Origin: Acidobacteriota bacterium | Lineage (GTDB): Bacteria > Acidobacteriota > Terriglobia > UBA7540 | Assembly (NCBI GenBank): GCA_023474345.1 | Contig: JAMCXS010000029.1 | Coordinates: 1-38,352 of the forward strand | Direction: 5' to 3' | Length of the DNA: 38,352 nt | In this document: piece by piece, positions 7,566 through 15,710 of the stretch | How the letters are laid out: every line of letters begins with the position of its first letter | Position numbering within the stretch: the stretch's first letter is position 1 | Notes under the pieces: model-generated | Told to the model about the DNA's origin: nothing | The model's database searches: none | Seen by the model: only the letters and a program-made list of their open reading frames with translations | Position numbers and translations under genes: made by a program

Positions 7566-7609
7566 TTACAGTGAGTGCGTTAGTAAAGCGCCGGGGACGT
7601 TAACATCGC

Positions 7610-8581
7610 TCAGCGGGAATACTTTGGCGTGACGCCCCGCAGGCGTTTCCAGACTTCGTCGCAGCGCGCCAGAACATCAGCTTCGAGGCGCGGCCCTTCA
7701 CAGGCTTTGAGATTTTCTTCAAGGTGTTCTAGGCGTGAAGCTCCCAGGATGATGGAATCCACCTGCGCCTGACTTAGCAGCCACTGCAAGGCCAGTTCAA
7801 CCAGCGTCTTCCCTGCCTCGCGCGCGATCTCTTGCAGTTCCGCAACCGCCGCAAAATCGTCTTTGTGCCAGTAGCGGTCAAGGTACATCTGGTTTCCGTC
7901 AAAACGGCTTCCGGCCTCGGGCTGGTTGGCGGATCGATGCTTTCCGGTCAGCAATCCTCCGGCCAGCGGATTGTATGGGACAATCGCGACACCGAATTTC
8001 TTGCAGAAGGCCAGATACTCGTCCTCGATGGCGCGCGCCAGCAGGTTGTACATGGGCTGCGAGATGTGCGGCGCCTTGAACCCTTCCTTCCCGGAGATGC
8101 AGTGAATCTCCGAGACTTGCCAGGCGGCGTAGTTCGAAACCGCCAGATAGCGCACCTTCCCTGCCCCCACCAACTCATGCATCGCGGCGAGGGTTTCCTC
8201 GATCGGCACGTCATAGTCCGGCTGATGCAAATAGTAGATGTCAACGTAGTCGGTCCCCAGACGCTTCAGGCTGTGATCGATGGCCTTGTGAATGGCCACG
8301 CGCGAAAGACCGGAATCGTTCGGCCCATCCCCCATCTTCCCGCGCACTTTCGTCGCCAGAACGGCTTTGTCGCGCCGGCCGCGAAGCAATTTCCCAACGA
8401 TCGTTTCCGCCGCACCCTTGTTGTAAACATTGGCGGTATCGAAAAAATTGACTCCGGCATCAAAACAGCGGTCAACGATGCGGCGCGCCGTCGCTTCATC
8501 GGTCTGTCCTCCAAAGGTCATGGTGCCAAAAGAAACTCGTGATACTTTTAGTTCGGTATTAGGCAGGGTCCTGAACTCCAT
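7610..8581 (-). CDS. aldo/keto reductase
   Basis: A 323-aa TIM-barrel NADPH-dependent oxidoreductase that reduces aldehydes or ketones in the cytoplasm. The catalytic tetrad is complete: D48 and Y53 (FFDTANVYNKG), K78 (LATKVRG) and H119 (DIYYLHQPD). Family signature segments SLKRLGTDYVDIYYLH and IPYNPLAGGLLTGK-like (IVPYNPLAGGLLTGKH) are present, and ILGASRLEHLEENL closes the cofactor-binding end. The ATG follows GGAGG by five bases. It resembles the YghZ/general stress-protein-69 branch, but the physiological substrate is open. The second aldo/keto reductase lies 167 bp upstream on the same strand, separated by hairpins. Confidence 0.93.
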   Translation of the reverse strand: MEFRTLPNTELKVSRVSFGTMTFGGQTDEATARRIVDRCFDAGVNFFDTANVYNKGAAETIVGKLLRGRRDKAVLATKVRGKMGDGPNDSGLSRVAIHKAIDHSLKRLGTDYVDIYYLHQPDYDVPIEETLAAMHELVGAGKVRYLAVSNYAAWQVSEIHCISGKEGFKAPHISQPMYNLLARAIEDEYLAFCKKFGVAIVPYNPLAGGLLTGKHRSANQPEAGSRFDGNQMYLDRYWHKDDFAAVAELQEIAREAGKTLVELALQWLLSQAQVDSIILGASRLEHLEENLKACEGPRLEADVLARCDEVWKRLRGVTPKYSR

Positions 8582-8644
8582 TCAATCCTCCATTACTGTT
8601 GTCTGCAATTTCTAAAGGCTTACCTGAAGATCAATCATCCTGAT

Positions 8645-8687
8645 CGCCTGGAACAGGCGCCGCAAGCTTGTTCTTCAAGTTTGCGGC
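8645..8687. terminator. paired hairpins between the two aldo/keto reductase genes
   Basis: CGCCTG-GAA-CAGGCG (8645-8659) is directly followed by GCCGCAAGCTTG/CAAGTTTGCGGC (8659-8687; 11 of 12 pairs, 5-base loop). They lie just after the stop of the upstream minus-strand gene, a natural place for termination or mRNA 3'-end protection, but no T-run follows on that strand. The half-motif GCCGCAAGCTT recurs at about 8706. Confidence 0.45.
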
Positions 8688-8748
8688 TCTCATGCAAGTT
8701 CAAAAGCCGCAAGCTTACAGAAAAATTCTTCGCGATTTCGCTTACTCC

Positions 8749-9621
8749 TCACGCCCGCACTTGGGCAATCCTGCGAATCAAGTCGTCCTGCTCCGCAATG
8801 CTTTCGGCGCCGATCGTGAAAGCATCCAGGAGGCCCAGGGACAGGGCGTAAGAGAGAGCCTGGTCCTGGCGCTGGCGCATGTCCCCCTGCCCCAGAATTT
8901 TCATCCCCACGACGGCCTTCCCCGACGCCTTCATGCTATGGATCACTTCCACCACCGTGGAAGGATCGGCGTCCATGTGCGAACCGATGGGGTTGATGCG
9001 GACCAAGTCCACTTCCACCCAGGGCGAGGCCGCAGCAGCACGCAGGGCGCCAATCGAATGGCAGGAGCACCCGTGGGTGCGGATCAGTTTCTTCTCCTTC
9101 GCTTCCGAGAGAACGTCCATCACCCCGCGATAGCGCTCGGTCCAATTCGCGTCGGTAAGACAATGCATCAGCAGGATGTCGATGTAATCAACGTTGAGCT
9201 CGCGGCGAAAACGATCGATATCAGAGCGCATGCCTTTGGGATCCCGAGACCAGGATTTGGTCAGGATGGTCACCTTCTCGCGGGGTATCCGCTTGAGCGC
9301 CGCGGCAACGTCAGGATGGCTTCCGTAAGAATCCGCGCAGTCGAAGAAGCGCAGGCCATGCTCGTACCCGTGAACCAGCAAGTCGCTCAGCCCCTGGATG
9401 CCCAGCGCCGTCTGTTGAGAGTGATGGTTAAAACCCATCGTACCCGTTCCGCACGCCAGCCGACTGGTGCGGATTCCGGTTTGGCCCAGCACCACCGTAT
9501 CCGAAGCGCTGAAATGCTCCGCCGCACCGCCTGGAACTACCGCCTCCGGCAAAGCTTTCGCGCCCAGCCACAATGCTCCGGCCCCGCCCGCAACCCGGGT
9601 CATAAACTCGCGTCGTTTCAT
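8749..9621 (-). CDS. Tat-signal aldo/keto reductase family protein
   Basis: A 290-aa aldo/keto reductase with a twin-arginine leader: KRREFMTRVAGGAGALWLGA at residues 2-21, then an AEA-type region before the barrel. The barrel starts near residue 42 (TVVLGQTGIRTSRLACGTGT). The tetrad D94/Y99 (FFDCADSYG), K122 (LTKSW) and H153 (LLMHCL) is intact. GAGGTGA about five bases before the ATG fixes the start. Tat export implies folding with NADP(H) in the cytoplasm before transport, as proposed for similar Tat-signal members of this family. The barrel is shorter than usual at its C-terminus (no long cofactor-clamp tail). Its partner and substrate are unknown. Confidence 0.9.
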   Translation of the reverse strand: MKRREFMTRVAGGAGALWLGAKALPEAVVPGGAAEHFSASDTVVLGQTGIRTSRLACGTGTMGFNHHSQQTALGIQGLSDLLVHGYEHGLRFFDCADSYGSHPDVAAALKRIPREKVTILTKSWSRDPKGMRSDIDRFRRELNVDYIDILLMHCLTDANWTERYRGVMDVLSEAKEKKLIRTHGCSCHSIGALRAAAASPWVEVDLVRINPIGSHMDADPSTVVEVIHSMKASGKAVVGMKILGQGDMRQRQDQALSYALSLGLLDAFTIGAESIAEQDDLIRRIAQVRA

Positions 9622-9770
9622 GACATCACCTCACGAGGCAAAGATGGATGCAGCTTCCCCTGGAAGATCAGCATTTGCCCCTTTCCAGCGAATCTAGCAG
9701 GCACAAAGCCTTTTTGCAAGAGCACGCTTGCTGCGCAAATCGATGCCAAGCAGACGCGCCATTGGAGGAC

Positions 9771-10775
9771 TCAAGAACGAGGAGCGCGCTCATCCAGGCG
9801 CTTCTTGATGTGACTGATGATCAGTTTCCCGTGGAAGCGGCCATTCTCAATAAAGATCTCATTCGTGTGTCTTCCGGAAATCAACACTCCGGCTAGATAA
9901 AGCCCGGGAACGTTACTTTCAAGCGTTTTGGGATTGCACTGGGGCCTTGAAGTTTTCGGATCGACGGCCACGCCCGCGCTCTCAAGAAGACCGTAATCCG
10001 GGTGATACCCCGTCAGAGCATAAACGAAATCATTTTCCAAACGAACCAGCTCATGCTGAGCTGTCTCAATCAAAATCGAATCCTCGGCCACTTCCTTCAG
10101 CGTGGCTCCCAGGAAAGCCCGAATCGAACCTTCCTTGATGCGATTTTCAATATCGGGACGAATCCAGTACTTGATGTGCCGGCTTAACTCAGGTTCCCAG
10201 TGGACCAAAGTCACTTCGGCCCCATGTCGAAAAAGGTCGAGAGCCGCAATGGCCGCGGAATTGGCTCCTCCAATCACGGCGACTTTTCTTTGGAAGAACG
10301 CGTGCGCCTCGCCATAATAATGGGAAACTTTAGGCAAATTCTCTCCGGGAATGCCCAGCAGATTGGGAATGTCATAGTAACCCGTAGCAAAGATCACTTT
10401 GCGACTGCGGTGGATGTTTGGTTTTCCGTCACTCGTCGAGGTTTGCACTTCAAATTGATCGTTCGACCCGGTCACAGCCAGGACTCGTTCCTGGTAGCGG
10501 AGCGGAAGGTGAAACAGGTCCGCCACGCGCCGGTAATATTCGAGCGCCTCCGCCCGCGTGGGCTTCACATTGACGCTCGGAAATGGAACATCGCCAATCT
10601 CCAGCCGCTCGCGCGTTGTAAAGAAAGTCATGCCCGGGGGATAATTGAACAACGAATTAACAAGACATCCTTTTTCCACCACCAGAGCGTTCAGATTTTC
10701 CCGCACGGCTTCTATCGCGCAGGCTAAGCCCGTAGGACCTGCGCCCACTACCAGCACGTCCAGAACATTTCCCAT
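9771..10775 (-). CDS. ypdA: YpdA-like FAD/NAD(P)H oxidoreductase (putative bacillithiol-disulfide reductase family)
   Basis: A 334-aa two-dinucleotide-domain flavoprotein: the FAD site is GAGPTG (11-16) and the NADPH site is GGANSA (169-174), with ATGYYDIPNLLG between them. The C-terminal ALTGYHPDY and NVPGLYLAGV with GRHTNEIFIENGR are typical of YpdA/Bdr, which recycles bacillithiol disulfide in Firmicutes. In those enzymes the first motif is GGGPCG and its Cys is proposed to be catalytic; here the residue is Thr (T15), with C19 nearby. The thiol role is therefore less certain. A perfect 25-bp palindrome like a SoxR/MerR operator lies 45 bp upstream, so redox- or metal-responsive control is plausible. 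No bshA, bshB or bshC gene is in the window. Confidence 0.85.
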   Translation of the reverse strand: MGNVLDVLVVGAGPTGLACAIEAVRENLNALVVEKGCLVNSLFNYPPGMTFFTTRERLEIGDVPFPSVNVKPTRAEALEYYRRVADLFHLPLRYQERVLAVTGSNDQFEVQTSTSDGKPNIHRSRKVIFATGYYDIPNLLGIPGENLPKVSHYYGEAHAFFQRKVAVIGGANSAAIAALDLFRHGAEVTLVHWEPELSRHIKYWIRPDIENRIKEGSIRAFLGATLKEVAEDSILIETAQHELVRLENDFVYALTGYHPDYGLLESAGVAVDPKTSRPQCNPKTLESNVPGLYLAGVLISGRHTNEIFIENGRFHGKLIISHIKKRLDERAPRS

Positions 10776-10819
10776 CCGACTACCTATCCTTTCTTCGAAA
10801 CGTTGTCTTTTGCCTACCC

Positions 10820-10844
10820 ATACCTCAAGTAGTACTTGAGGTAT
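10820..10844. promoter_or_regulatory. perfect 25-bp palindrome, SoxR/MerR-like operator
   Basis: Arms ATACCTCAAGTA and TACTTGAGGTAT (12 bases each) flank a single G. The core CCTCAAGT-n3-ACTTGAGG differs from the enterobacterial SoxR box (CCTCAAGTTAACTTGAGG) only by a three-base instead of two-base centre. It lies between the gamma-glutamylcyclotransferase-like gene and ypdA, overlapping the former's stop codon. It has no T-run on either strand, which argues against a terminator. An operator for ypdA is the best reading. The regulator is not encoded in this window. Confidence 0.65.
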
Positions 10845-11272
10845 TAACTTTCACCCTGCTCGTACTCCCCGGACGGAAGCCAACGCTTCTTACCGCGTGC
10901 CTCACGGAGCCGGTAAATCCAGGCCGGCATCCGCCGGCCGCTGGCCAGGGTTACGGTAGTTCTCTCGCGCAAAAACAAACCGGATTCCGGCCGGTCAGGG
11001 TCAAAACCTTCAAACTTGTCGAGCAGATTGAGAGCGCGTTCAGAGTCGGGAAGGAGATAAACCTCGCCGTGGACGCGGTCCGCGTCGCTCGCGCCCTCCG
11101 TCGCTCCAGGATATTCGCCAAGGTCGTAGAGCCGCCCTCTCACCTGCCCTCTTGCCAGGAACTGCGCGTGCAGCCTTCGTAACAGTTCATGAGCGCGAAA
11201 TCCCTTTCGCAGCGTACCATAAACAAACAGTGGAAGGTTTACGAAACTCTCCGGCCGATTTTCGTCTTCCAT
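10844..11272 (-). CDS. gamma-glutamylcyclotransferase-like (AIG2/GGCT fold) protein
   Basis: A 142-aa protein of the GGCT/AIG2 fold. The substrate loop LFVYGTLRKG is at residues 15-24, and the presumed catalytic acid is E70 in VHGEVYLL; family members split gamma-glutamyl amides, releasing 5-oxoproline. The ATG at 11272 gives the normal length, with GGAG about ten bases upstream inside the preceding gene. The 34-bp overlap with that gene suggests translational coupling. Bacterial members are varied and many have unproven substrates. The adjacent YpdA-like gene could hint at thiol metabolism, but that is inference. Confidence 0.85.
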   Translation of the reverse strand: MEDENRPESFVNLPLFVYGTLRKGFRAHELLRRLHAQFLARGQVRGRLYDLGEYPGATEGASDADRVHGEVYLLPDSERALNLLDKFEGFDPDRPESGLFLRERTTVTLASGRRMPAWIYRLREARGKKRWLPSGEYEQGES

Positions 11273-11682
11273 TTTAAGGGGTCTCCGCGCTCGTTTGAGC
11301 ACAAGCCTTTGACCCGTCCGTCTTTCGCGAAGGGGTAGATACTGGGCGATAAACGCACTGGCCGGCACTCGCTGTTAAAATCCGGATCGTGAAGCCGAAA
11401 ATACCGGCGGGCGACTTCGGCGCTTGTCAGCGGCTCTGTACTTTCTTCTCGCGGGTTGAAAACGATAAGCTTGCTGCCGTAGGTGTAATGGTCCACATGA
11501 CCATACGTTATCGAAGTCAGGCCGTCTTCGCCAAGCCTCAAGACAGGGCTCACAACGTCTGCACGCAAATCTGGATTGCCATAAGCGATCCTGAGAGCCC
11601 CCTGCAGGTCGTAATCGGATTCGAAAACCGGCGCCGGGCGAACCTTTAATACTTCCCCGCCCTTCAATTGCGCAGGTTTCAT
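11239..11682 (-). CDS. protein of unknown function, overlaps the GGCT-like gene
   Basis: A 147-aa soluble protein that I do not recognise. It begins MKPAQLKGGEVLKVRPAPVF and contains YGNPDLRADV, GLTSITYGHVDHYTYGS and a basic C-terminus. The ATG at 11682 is preceded by GGGGA with almost no spacer, so the true start is uncertain. Codon choice and the lack of stops suggest a real gene. Its 3' end overlaps the next gene by 34 bp, which argues for a two-gene operon. No signal peptide, membrane segment or cysteine motif is seen. Confidence 0.6.
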   Translation of the reverse strand: MKPAQLKGGEVLKVRPAPVFESDYDLQGALRIAYGNPDLRADVVSPVLRLGEDGLTSITYGHVDHYTYGSKLIVFNPREESTEPLTSAEVARRYFRLHDPDFNSECRPVRLSPSIYPFAKDGRVKGLCSNERGDPLKWKTKIGRRVS

Positions 11683-11944
11683 TCCCCAAGTTCGTGACCA
11701 GTGCGACCGGTGACTTTCTTTCCTGACTATGCACGAGGCTATCCGCCACCTGCTTCAGATGGAAATGTCTGCCATGAATTCAGCTACCCAAAGACATTTG
11801 ACGGCATGCCTGCCATCCGCCATCCAGGCGATCGGTTACAAGATAAAGCAGCAAAGAAATTGGAGTGAAACCCTCTCGCAAGAGCCCGTGCCGTTTTCGC
11901 ACACGGCCGAGCCGCCACAGCGTATTCAATGCATTCCCAATGGG

Positions 11945-12769
11945 TCAGGCTTCGTTTTCGAGCTCTTCCAGCACGCGGCGCAGCGCTGCAATAACCTGAT
12001 CGCGCTCCACACTCCCCTTGCGGAATTGCAGGGTTAGCCGGAAGTCTTTGGTAGGAGGGACAAACCGAAAGGCCGCATTGCGAGGTTTTTTTTCAGGGTT
12101 TCGCTCCTGCCGAGCCTGGTCGCGATTGAGCGTTCCCTGCGCGAAGCGGCGAATGACCTCGCGCATCTTGGCCTCGCTGGGCTGGCGGGCCACCTGGAGC
12201 AGTTGGGATTTGGAAATTACGCCGTTCTCAATGCAGATGGCCTTAACCTCGTCAGGAATCATCCGCAGGCTCAGTAATTCGGTGACCGAGGAGCGCGACT
12301 TACCGATCTTCTTGGCGATTTCCTCGTGCGTCAAACCGAAGCGGTCGCCCAGGGCCTGGACGCCGTCCGCTTCTTCGAACGGGGTCAAGTCCTTGCGCTG
12401 CATGTTTTCAATGAGAGCCAGTTCCAGGGTTTCAGCGTCGTCGGCGTCCTTTTCAATGCAGGGTACTTCCGTAAGGCCTGCCGCGCACGCCGCGAAGTAG
12501 CGGCGCTCGCCGGAAATAATCAGATACTTGCCGGACTCCGGGTATCGTCGCACCAGGAGCGGCTCCAAGACACCCTTCTCGCGCACGGACTCCGTGAGGC
12601 CACGCAAGTCGCCTCGGTCTTTCCGCGGCTGATCGGCATAAGGCTGGATCTCCTCGATCGAGATCATCCGGCCGATCGCGGCCCCGCTCCGGGAAATGAT
12701 TTCTTCGACATAGTGCGCGTTGTGGCGCATTTTGACTGCGATGGGTAACCCTGCGCGTCTAACCGACAC
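11945..12769 (-). CDS. parB: chromosome partitioning protein ParB
   Basis: A 274-aa CTP-dependent DNA clamp that binds parS and spreads to form the segregation complex. The start is the GTG at 12769, which overlaps the parA stop by 11 bp and has GGGAGG nine bases upstream. The N-terminal ParB/sulfiredoxin-like domain contains QPYADQPRKD and the CTP-binding ISGERRYFAA. The helix-turn-helix is EIAKKIGKSRSSVTELLSL, and the C-terminal region after the charged linker (NPEKKPRN) probably dimerises. Length is near the chromosomal norm. A matching parS-like palindrome lies at 35808-35823. Confidence 0.93.
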   Translation of the reverse strand: MSVRRAGLPIAVKMRHNAHYVEEIISRSGAAIGRMISIEEIQPYADQPRKDRGDLRGLTESVREKGVLEPLLVRRYPESGKYLIISGERRYFAACAAGLTEVPCIEKDADDAETLELALIENMQRKDLTPFEEADGVQALGDRFGLTHEEIAKKIGKSRSSVTELLSLRMIPDEVKAICIENGVISKSQLLQVARQPSEAKMREVIRRFAQGTLNRDQARQERNPEKKPRNAAFRFVPPTKDFRLTLQFRKGSVERDQVIAALRRVLEELENEA

Positions 12770-13523
12770 GTTGCAGTACCTCCCGAGCCAGGCTGGCATA
12801 CTCCTCCGCCCCTGAGGAGTCTGGGGCAAAGCTGAAGATGGTTTCCTTATAAGCCGGGCTTTCTTCGAGCCGGACGTTTTTGCCGATCACCGTGTTGAAT
12901 ACCTTGCTTCCAAAGACCTGCCGAACCTGCTTATGGATGTCCCGGGCCAGATTGGTGCGCTTATCGTAAAGCGTGATGAGAACTCCCAGCAACTGCAACT
13001 CCGGGTTCGGCCGCGCGCGAATGCGCTCCAGCGTTTCCAGCAGATCGTCCGTGCCCTCCAGGGCATAGTAGGAAGCCTGAATCGGCACAATCAAAAAGGA
13101 CGCCGCAACGAAAGCGTTCACGGTGATAATGCCCAGGGCCGGAGGAGTGTCGATAACAACAAAGTCAAAATCCTCCCGGCAGGGTGTGATGGCATCCTTC
13201 AGGCGGAACGGCGCGTCAAACTGCCCGACCAGTTGGGCCTCGAGCTTGGCCAAGGCGATTCGGGAAGGCACCAGGGAAAGGTTCGCCCAGCGAGTGGGCT
13301 TGACCACCTCCGTAACCTTCATGTGGTGGTCGGTCAGAACGTCATAAATGGAACTTTGGATTTCGCCCCCTTCTAAAAAGCTCAGGGTACTGTTAGCCTG
13401 GGGGTCAAGATCAATCAGGAGGGTCCGCTTTTTCTTGAGGGCCAATGCGGCCGCCAGATTGATAGCTGTCGTAGTCTTGCCCACCCCACCCTTCTGGTTG
13501 GCGACCGCTATAACCTTTGCCAC
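12759..13523 (-). CDS. parA: chromosome partitioning ATPase ParA/Soj
   Basis: A 254-aa deviant-Walker ATPase that binds nucleoid DNA in the ATP form and is stimulated by ParB to move origins apart. The Walker A motif is KGGVGKTT (residues 10-17), Walker A' is LLIDLDPQANST, and the Walker B/switch is FVVIDTPPALG. There is no N-terminal DNA-binding extension, as expected for chromosomal type Ib/Soj-like members. The start is GTG at 13523. It forms a two-gene operon with parB, downstream of the DUF151 nuclease gene and separated from it by a strong hairpin. Confidence 0.95.
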   Translation of the reverse strand: MAKVIAVANQKGGVGKTTTAINLAAALALKKKRTLLIDLDPQANSTLSFLEGGEIQSSIYDVLTDHHMKVTEVVKPTRWANLSLVPSRIALAKLEAQLVGQFDAPFRLKDAITPCREDFDFVVIDTPPALGIITVNAFVAASFLIVPIQASYYALEGTDDLLETLERIRARPNPELQLLGVLITLYDKRTNLARDIHKQVRQVFGSKVFNTVIGKNVRLEESPAYKETIFSFAPDSSGAEEYASLAREVLQRVG

Positions 13524-13561
13524 TCAATAGCTCCAGCTGAGACAGGTTAGATTAAACACCG

Positions 13562-13584
13562 CCCGTTCCCTGGCAGGGAACGGG
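13562..13584 (-). terminator. strong hairpin between the nuclease gene and parA
   Basis: CCCGTTCCCT-GGC-AGGGAACGGG is a perfect 10-bp stem with a 3-base loop in the 79-bp gap. On the minus strand it is followed by GCGGTGTTTAATC, only a weak T-tract. It most likely ends or attenuates the transcript of the upstream gene. Confidence 0.65.
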
Positions 13585-13602
13585 TTTATCCGCCCTCGGG
13601 TG

Positions 13603-14088
13603 TTACATTTTATACCTTCCGATGTCCTCATCGTTAAGATTTTCGAGCCACTTGCGAAGCTCTTCGTTGTTGACTTTATCGGCTCCGGCACCCGATACCT
13701 TGGAGTTTTTGAGAACTTCATCCTCAACAAAAATGGGACAATCCACCCGCAGGGCAAGCGCCATCGCATCGCTTGGACGCGAATCGATGGAAAAGGTTTC
13801 CCCATCCTTTTCAAGCCAGATGAGGGCATAGAAAGTGTCGTCCTTGAGTTCATTTACCACAACCTTGCTCACCCGCGCCTCGAGACCGAGAAGAAGATTC
13901 TTCAGCAAGTCGTGAGTCATGGGACGCGGTGTGGTGACTTTTTCAATTTCAAGCGCGATGGCGTTGGCCTCGTAAATTCCTACCCAGATCGGAAGCACCG
14001 AAGCGCCGTTGACATCCTTCAAGATGACGATCGGCATGTTCGTGACAGGATCCATCATCAGACCTCGGATTTTGACCTCCACTTCCAT
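13603..14088 (-). CDS. bifunctional nuclease family protein (DUF151)
   Basis: A 161-aa member of the DUF151/bifunctional nuclease family, small acidic proteins whose plant and thermophile relatives show RNase and DNase activity. The ATG at 14088 has GGGAGG five to six bases upstream. Core motifs are MEVEVKIRGLMMDP, LPIWVGIYEANAIALE, PRPMTHDLLKNLL and FSIDSRPSDAMALALR, with the conserved Ser-Arg-Pro-Ser-Asp-Ala-Met. It follows miaB by 50 bp on the same strand and may share its transcript. The biological role in bacteria is poorly defined. Confidence 0.92.
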   Translation of the reverse strand: MEVEVKIRGLMMDPVTNMPIVILKDVNGASVLPIWVGIYEANAIALEIEKVTTPRPMTHDLLKNLLLGLEARVSKVVVNELKDDTFYALIWLEKDGETFSIDSRPSDAMALALRVDCPIFVEDEVLKNSKVSGAGADKVNNEELRKWLENLNDEDIGRYKM

Positions 14089-14138
14089 CGTACCCTCCCC
14101 GCAGCCCCGCCCGTGGCGAGCTGCGTTGCAGAAAGTTT

Positions 14139-15569
14139 TCAACGCTTGACTTGACCGGCAGTTTGCTCTGTGGCCAACTCGCCAACCAAGCTGTTCGGTC
14201 CCGACGCTGTCACTCGCACGTTCATGTAGCGTCCCAACCACGAGGGCTCACCGGGGAAATTAACAATGCGGTTGCTCGTGGTTCTTCCCACCGCCTGTCC
14301 TAAACGAGGCTGGAAACCTTCAACTAACACTTCATATGTTTGCTCCACACACGTTTGATTCCGCTGGTTCTGAATCTCCCGCTGCTTCGCCTGCAGAACC
14401 GAAAGGCGCCGGCCCTTCTCTTCCTCGGGCACGGAATCTTCCAGATGGCCCGCAACCGTCTTGGGACGCGGAGAGTACTTGAAGGAAAAGACCTGGTCGT
14501 AGCCCACTTCGTCGAGGAGGCTGAGGGTCTCCTCAAAATCTTCGATCGTTTCGCCGCAGAAGCCCACGATCATATCCGTTGAAATGCTAATAGCACGCTT
14601 CGCGCTGCGGATGCAATGAATTTTTTCAAGATACTCCTCGCGCGTATAGGTCCGCCGCATGCGCTGCAAGACCGCGTTCGAGCCGGATTGCACCGGCAAA
14701 TGAATCTGATCACACAGGGCCGGATGGCGGTCGATAGCCTCAACGATGTCCGCGCTGAAATCATGCGGGTGGGAGGTGGTGAACCGAACCCGGCGCACGC
14801 CAGGAACCTCTGCAACTCGAGCCAGCAATTCCGCAAAGCTCAAACGCGCCGGCGCAGGATCGCGATAAGAATTCACCGTTTGGCCAAGAAGCTGGATTTC
14901 CGTGAAGCCCTCCTCAGCCAACCGGCGGCACTCGGACAGGATCGTGTTGCTGGGCCGGCTGCGTTCGGGACCGCGGGTCATCGGAACCACGCAGTAAGTG
15001 CATGCCTTGTCACAACCCTCGATGATCGTGATATAGGCTCGAAACCGGTTGTCACGCCGCGTCATTTCGGTTTCAAAGCATTCGTCGGTATCCAAGGAAA
15101 GGCCAGTGATGCGGCGATGCCCGCTCTCAAGCTGATCGAGCAAATCCGGCAGCTTCGGGTAGCTTGCCGAACCGCAGACCAGGCTGACGTGAGGCGCACG
15201 CTCAAAAATGCGGTCGGCCTCCTGCTGCGCGACGCAGCCGAGCACTCCGATGATTTTTCGATCGCTATCCCGCCCTTTTCGGTAAGTCCCCAGCCGCGAG
15301 AAGACTTTTTGCGCAGCCTTCTCTCGAATGCTGCAGGTGTTGTAGAAAATGACCTCGGCCTCCTCAGGGCTCGAGACCGGGCGATAGCCACGCGCCATCA
15401 GGACGCCGGCGACTTTCTCCGAGTCATGAACATTCATCTGGCAGCCAAAGGTTTCGATGTAAAAGGGCTTCCCGGCGCTTTCGCAGACCCTCGCAAAATC
15501 GCCTTGCGCCTTCGCGCTCTCGAATAATTGAGGACTGCCCGGCAGAATTTGAAAAGGGCCGCTCGTCAT
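14139..15569 (-). CDS. miaB: tRNA-2-methylthio-N6-dimethylallyladenosine synthase MiaB
   Basis: A 476-aa radical-SAM methylthiotransferase that converts i6A37 to ms2i6A37 in tRNAs reading UNN codons. The N-terminal UPF0004 domain holds the auxiliary cluster ligands C43 (ETFGCQMNVHDSE), C79 (FYNTCSIREKA) and C112 (LGCVAQ). The radical-SAM cluster C186-x3-C190-x2-C193 lies in EGCDKACTYC. The C-terminal TRAM domain covers about 400-476. Length is close to the family norm, with an extra N-terminal tail of about 30 residues. GAGGCGG lies about ten bases before the ATG. Downstream of recN on the same strand. Confidence 0.96.
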   Translation of the reverse strand: MTSGPFQILPGSPQLFESAKAQGDFARVCESAGKPFYIETFGCQMNVHDSEKVAGVLMARGYRPVSSPEEAEVIFYNTCSIREKAAQKVFSRLGTYRKGRDSDRKIIGVLGCVAQQEADRIFERAPHVSLVCGSASYPKLPDLLDQLESGHRRITGLSLDTDECFETEMTRRDNRFRAYITIIEGCDKACTYCVVPMTRGPERSRPSNTILSECRRLAEEGFTEIQLLGQTVNSYRDPAPARLSFAELLARVAEVPGVRRVRFTTSHPHDFSADIVEAIDRHPALCDQIHLPVQSGSNAVLQRMRRTYTREEYLEKIHCIRSAKRAISISTDMIVGFCGETIEDFEETLSLLDEVGYDQVFSFKYSPRPKTVAGHLEDSVPEEEKGRRLSVLQAKQREIQNQRNQTCVEQTYEVLVEGFQPRLGQAVGRTTSNRIVNFPGEPSWLGRYMNVRVTASGPNSLVGELATEQTAGQVKR

Positions 15570-15710
15570 CAGGTGAAACCCGCCTCGCTCGTTTCAGTAT
15601 ATCTTGAATGATCCGCTTTGGGTAGCGTGCGACTTTTCGGGCGGTACTTTAATCTCAGTTGTTTATGAATTTCCTGGCCGAAGGCAACGTCGGATTAAAT
15701 ATCCGGCAGT

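Noticed and set aside
8668-9813. 381-codon plus-strand frame over the Tat aldo/keto reductase
   Set aside because: It is antisense to a complete enzyme and lacks a ribosome site or recognisable domain.
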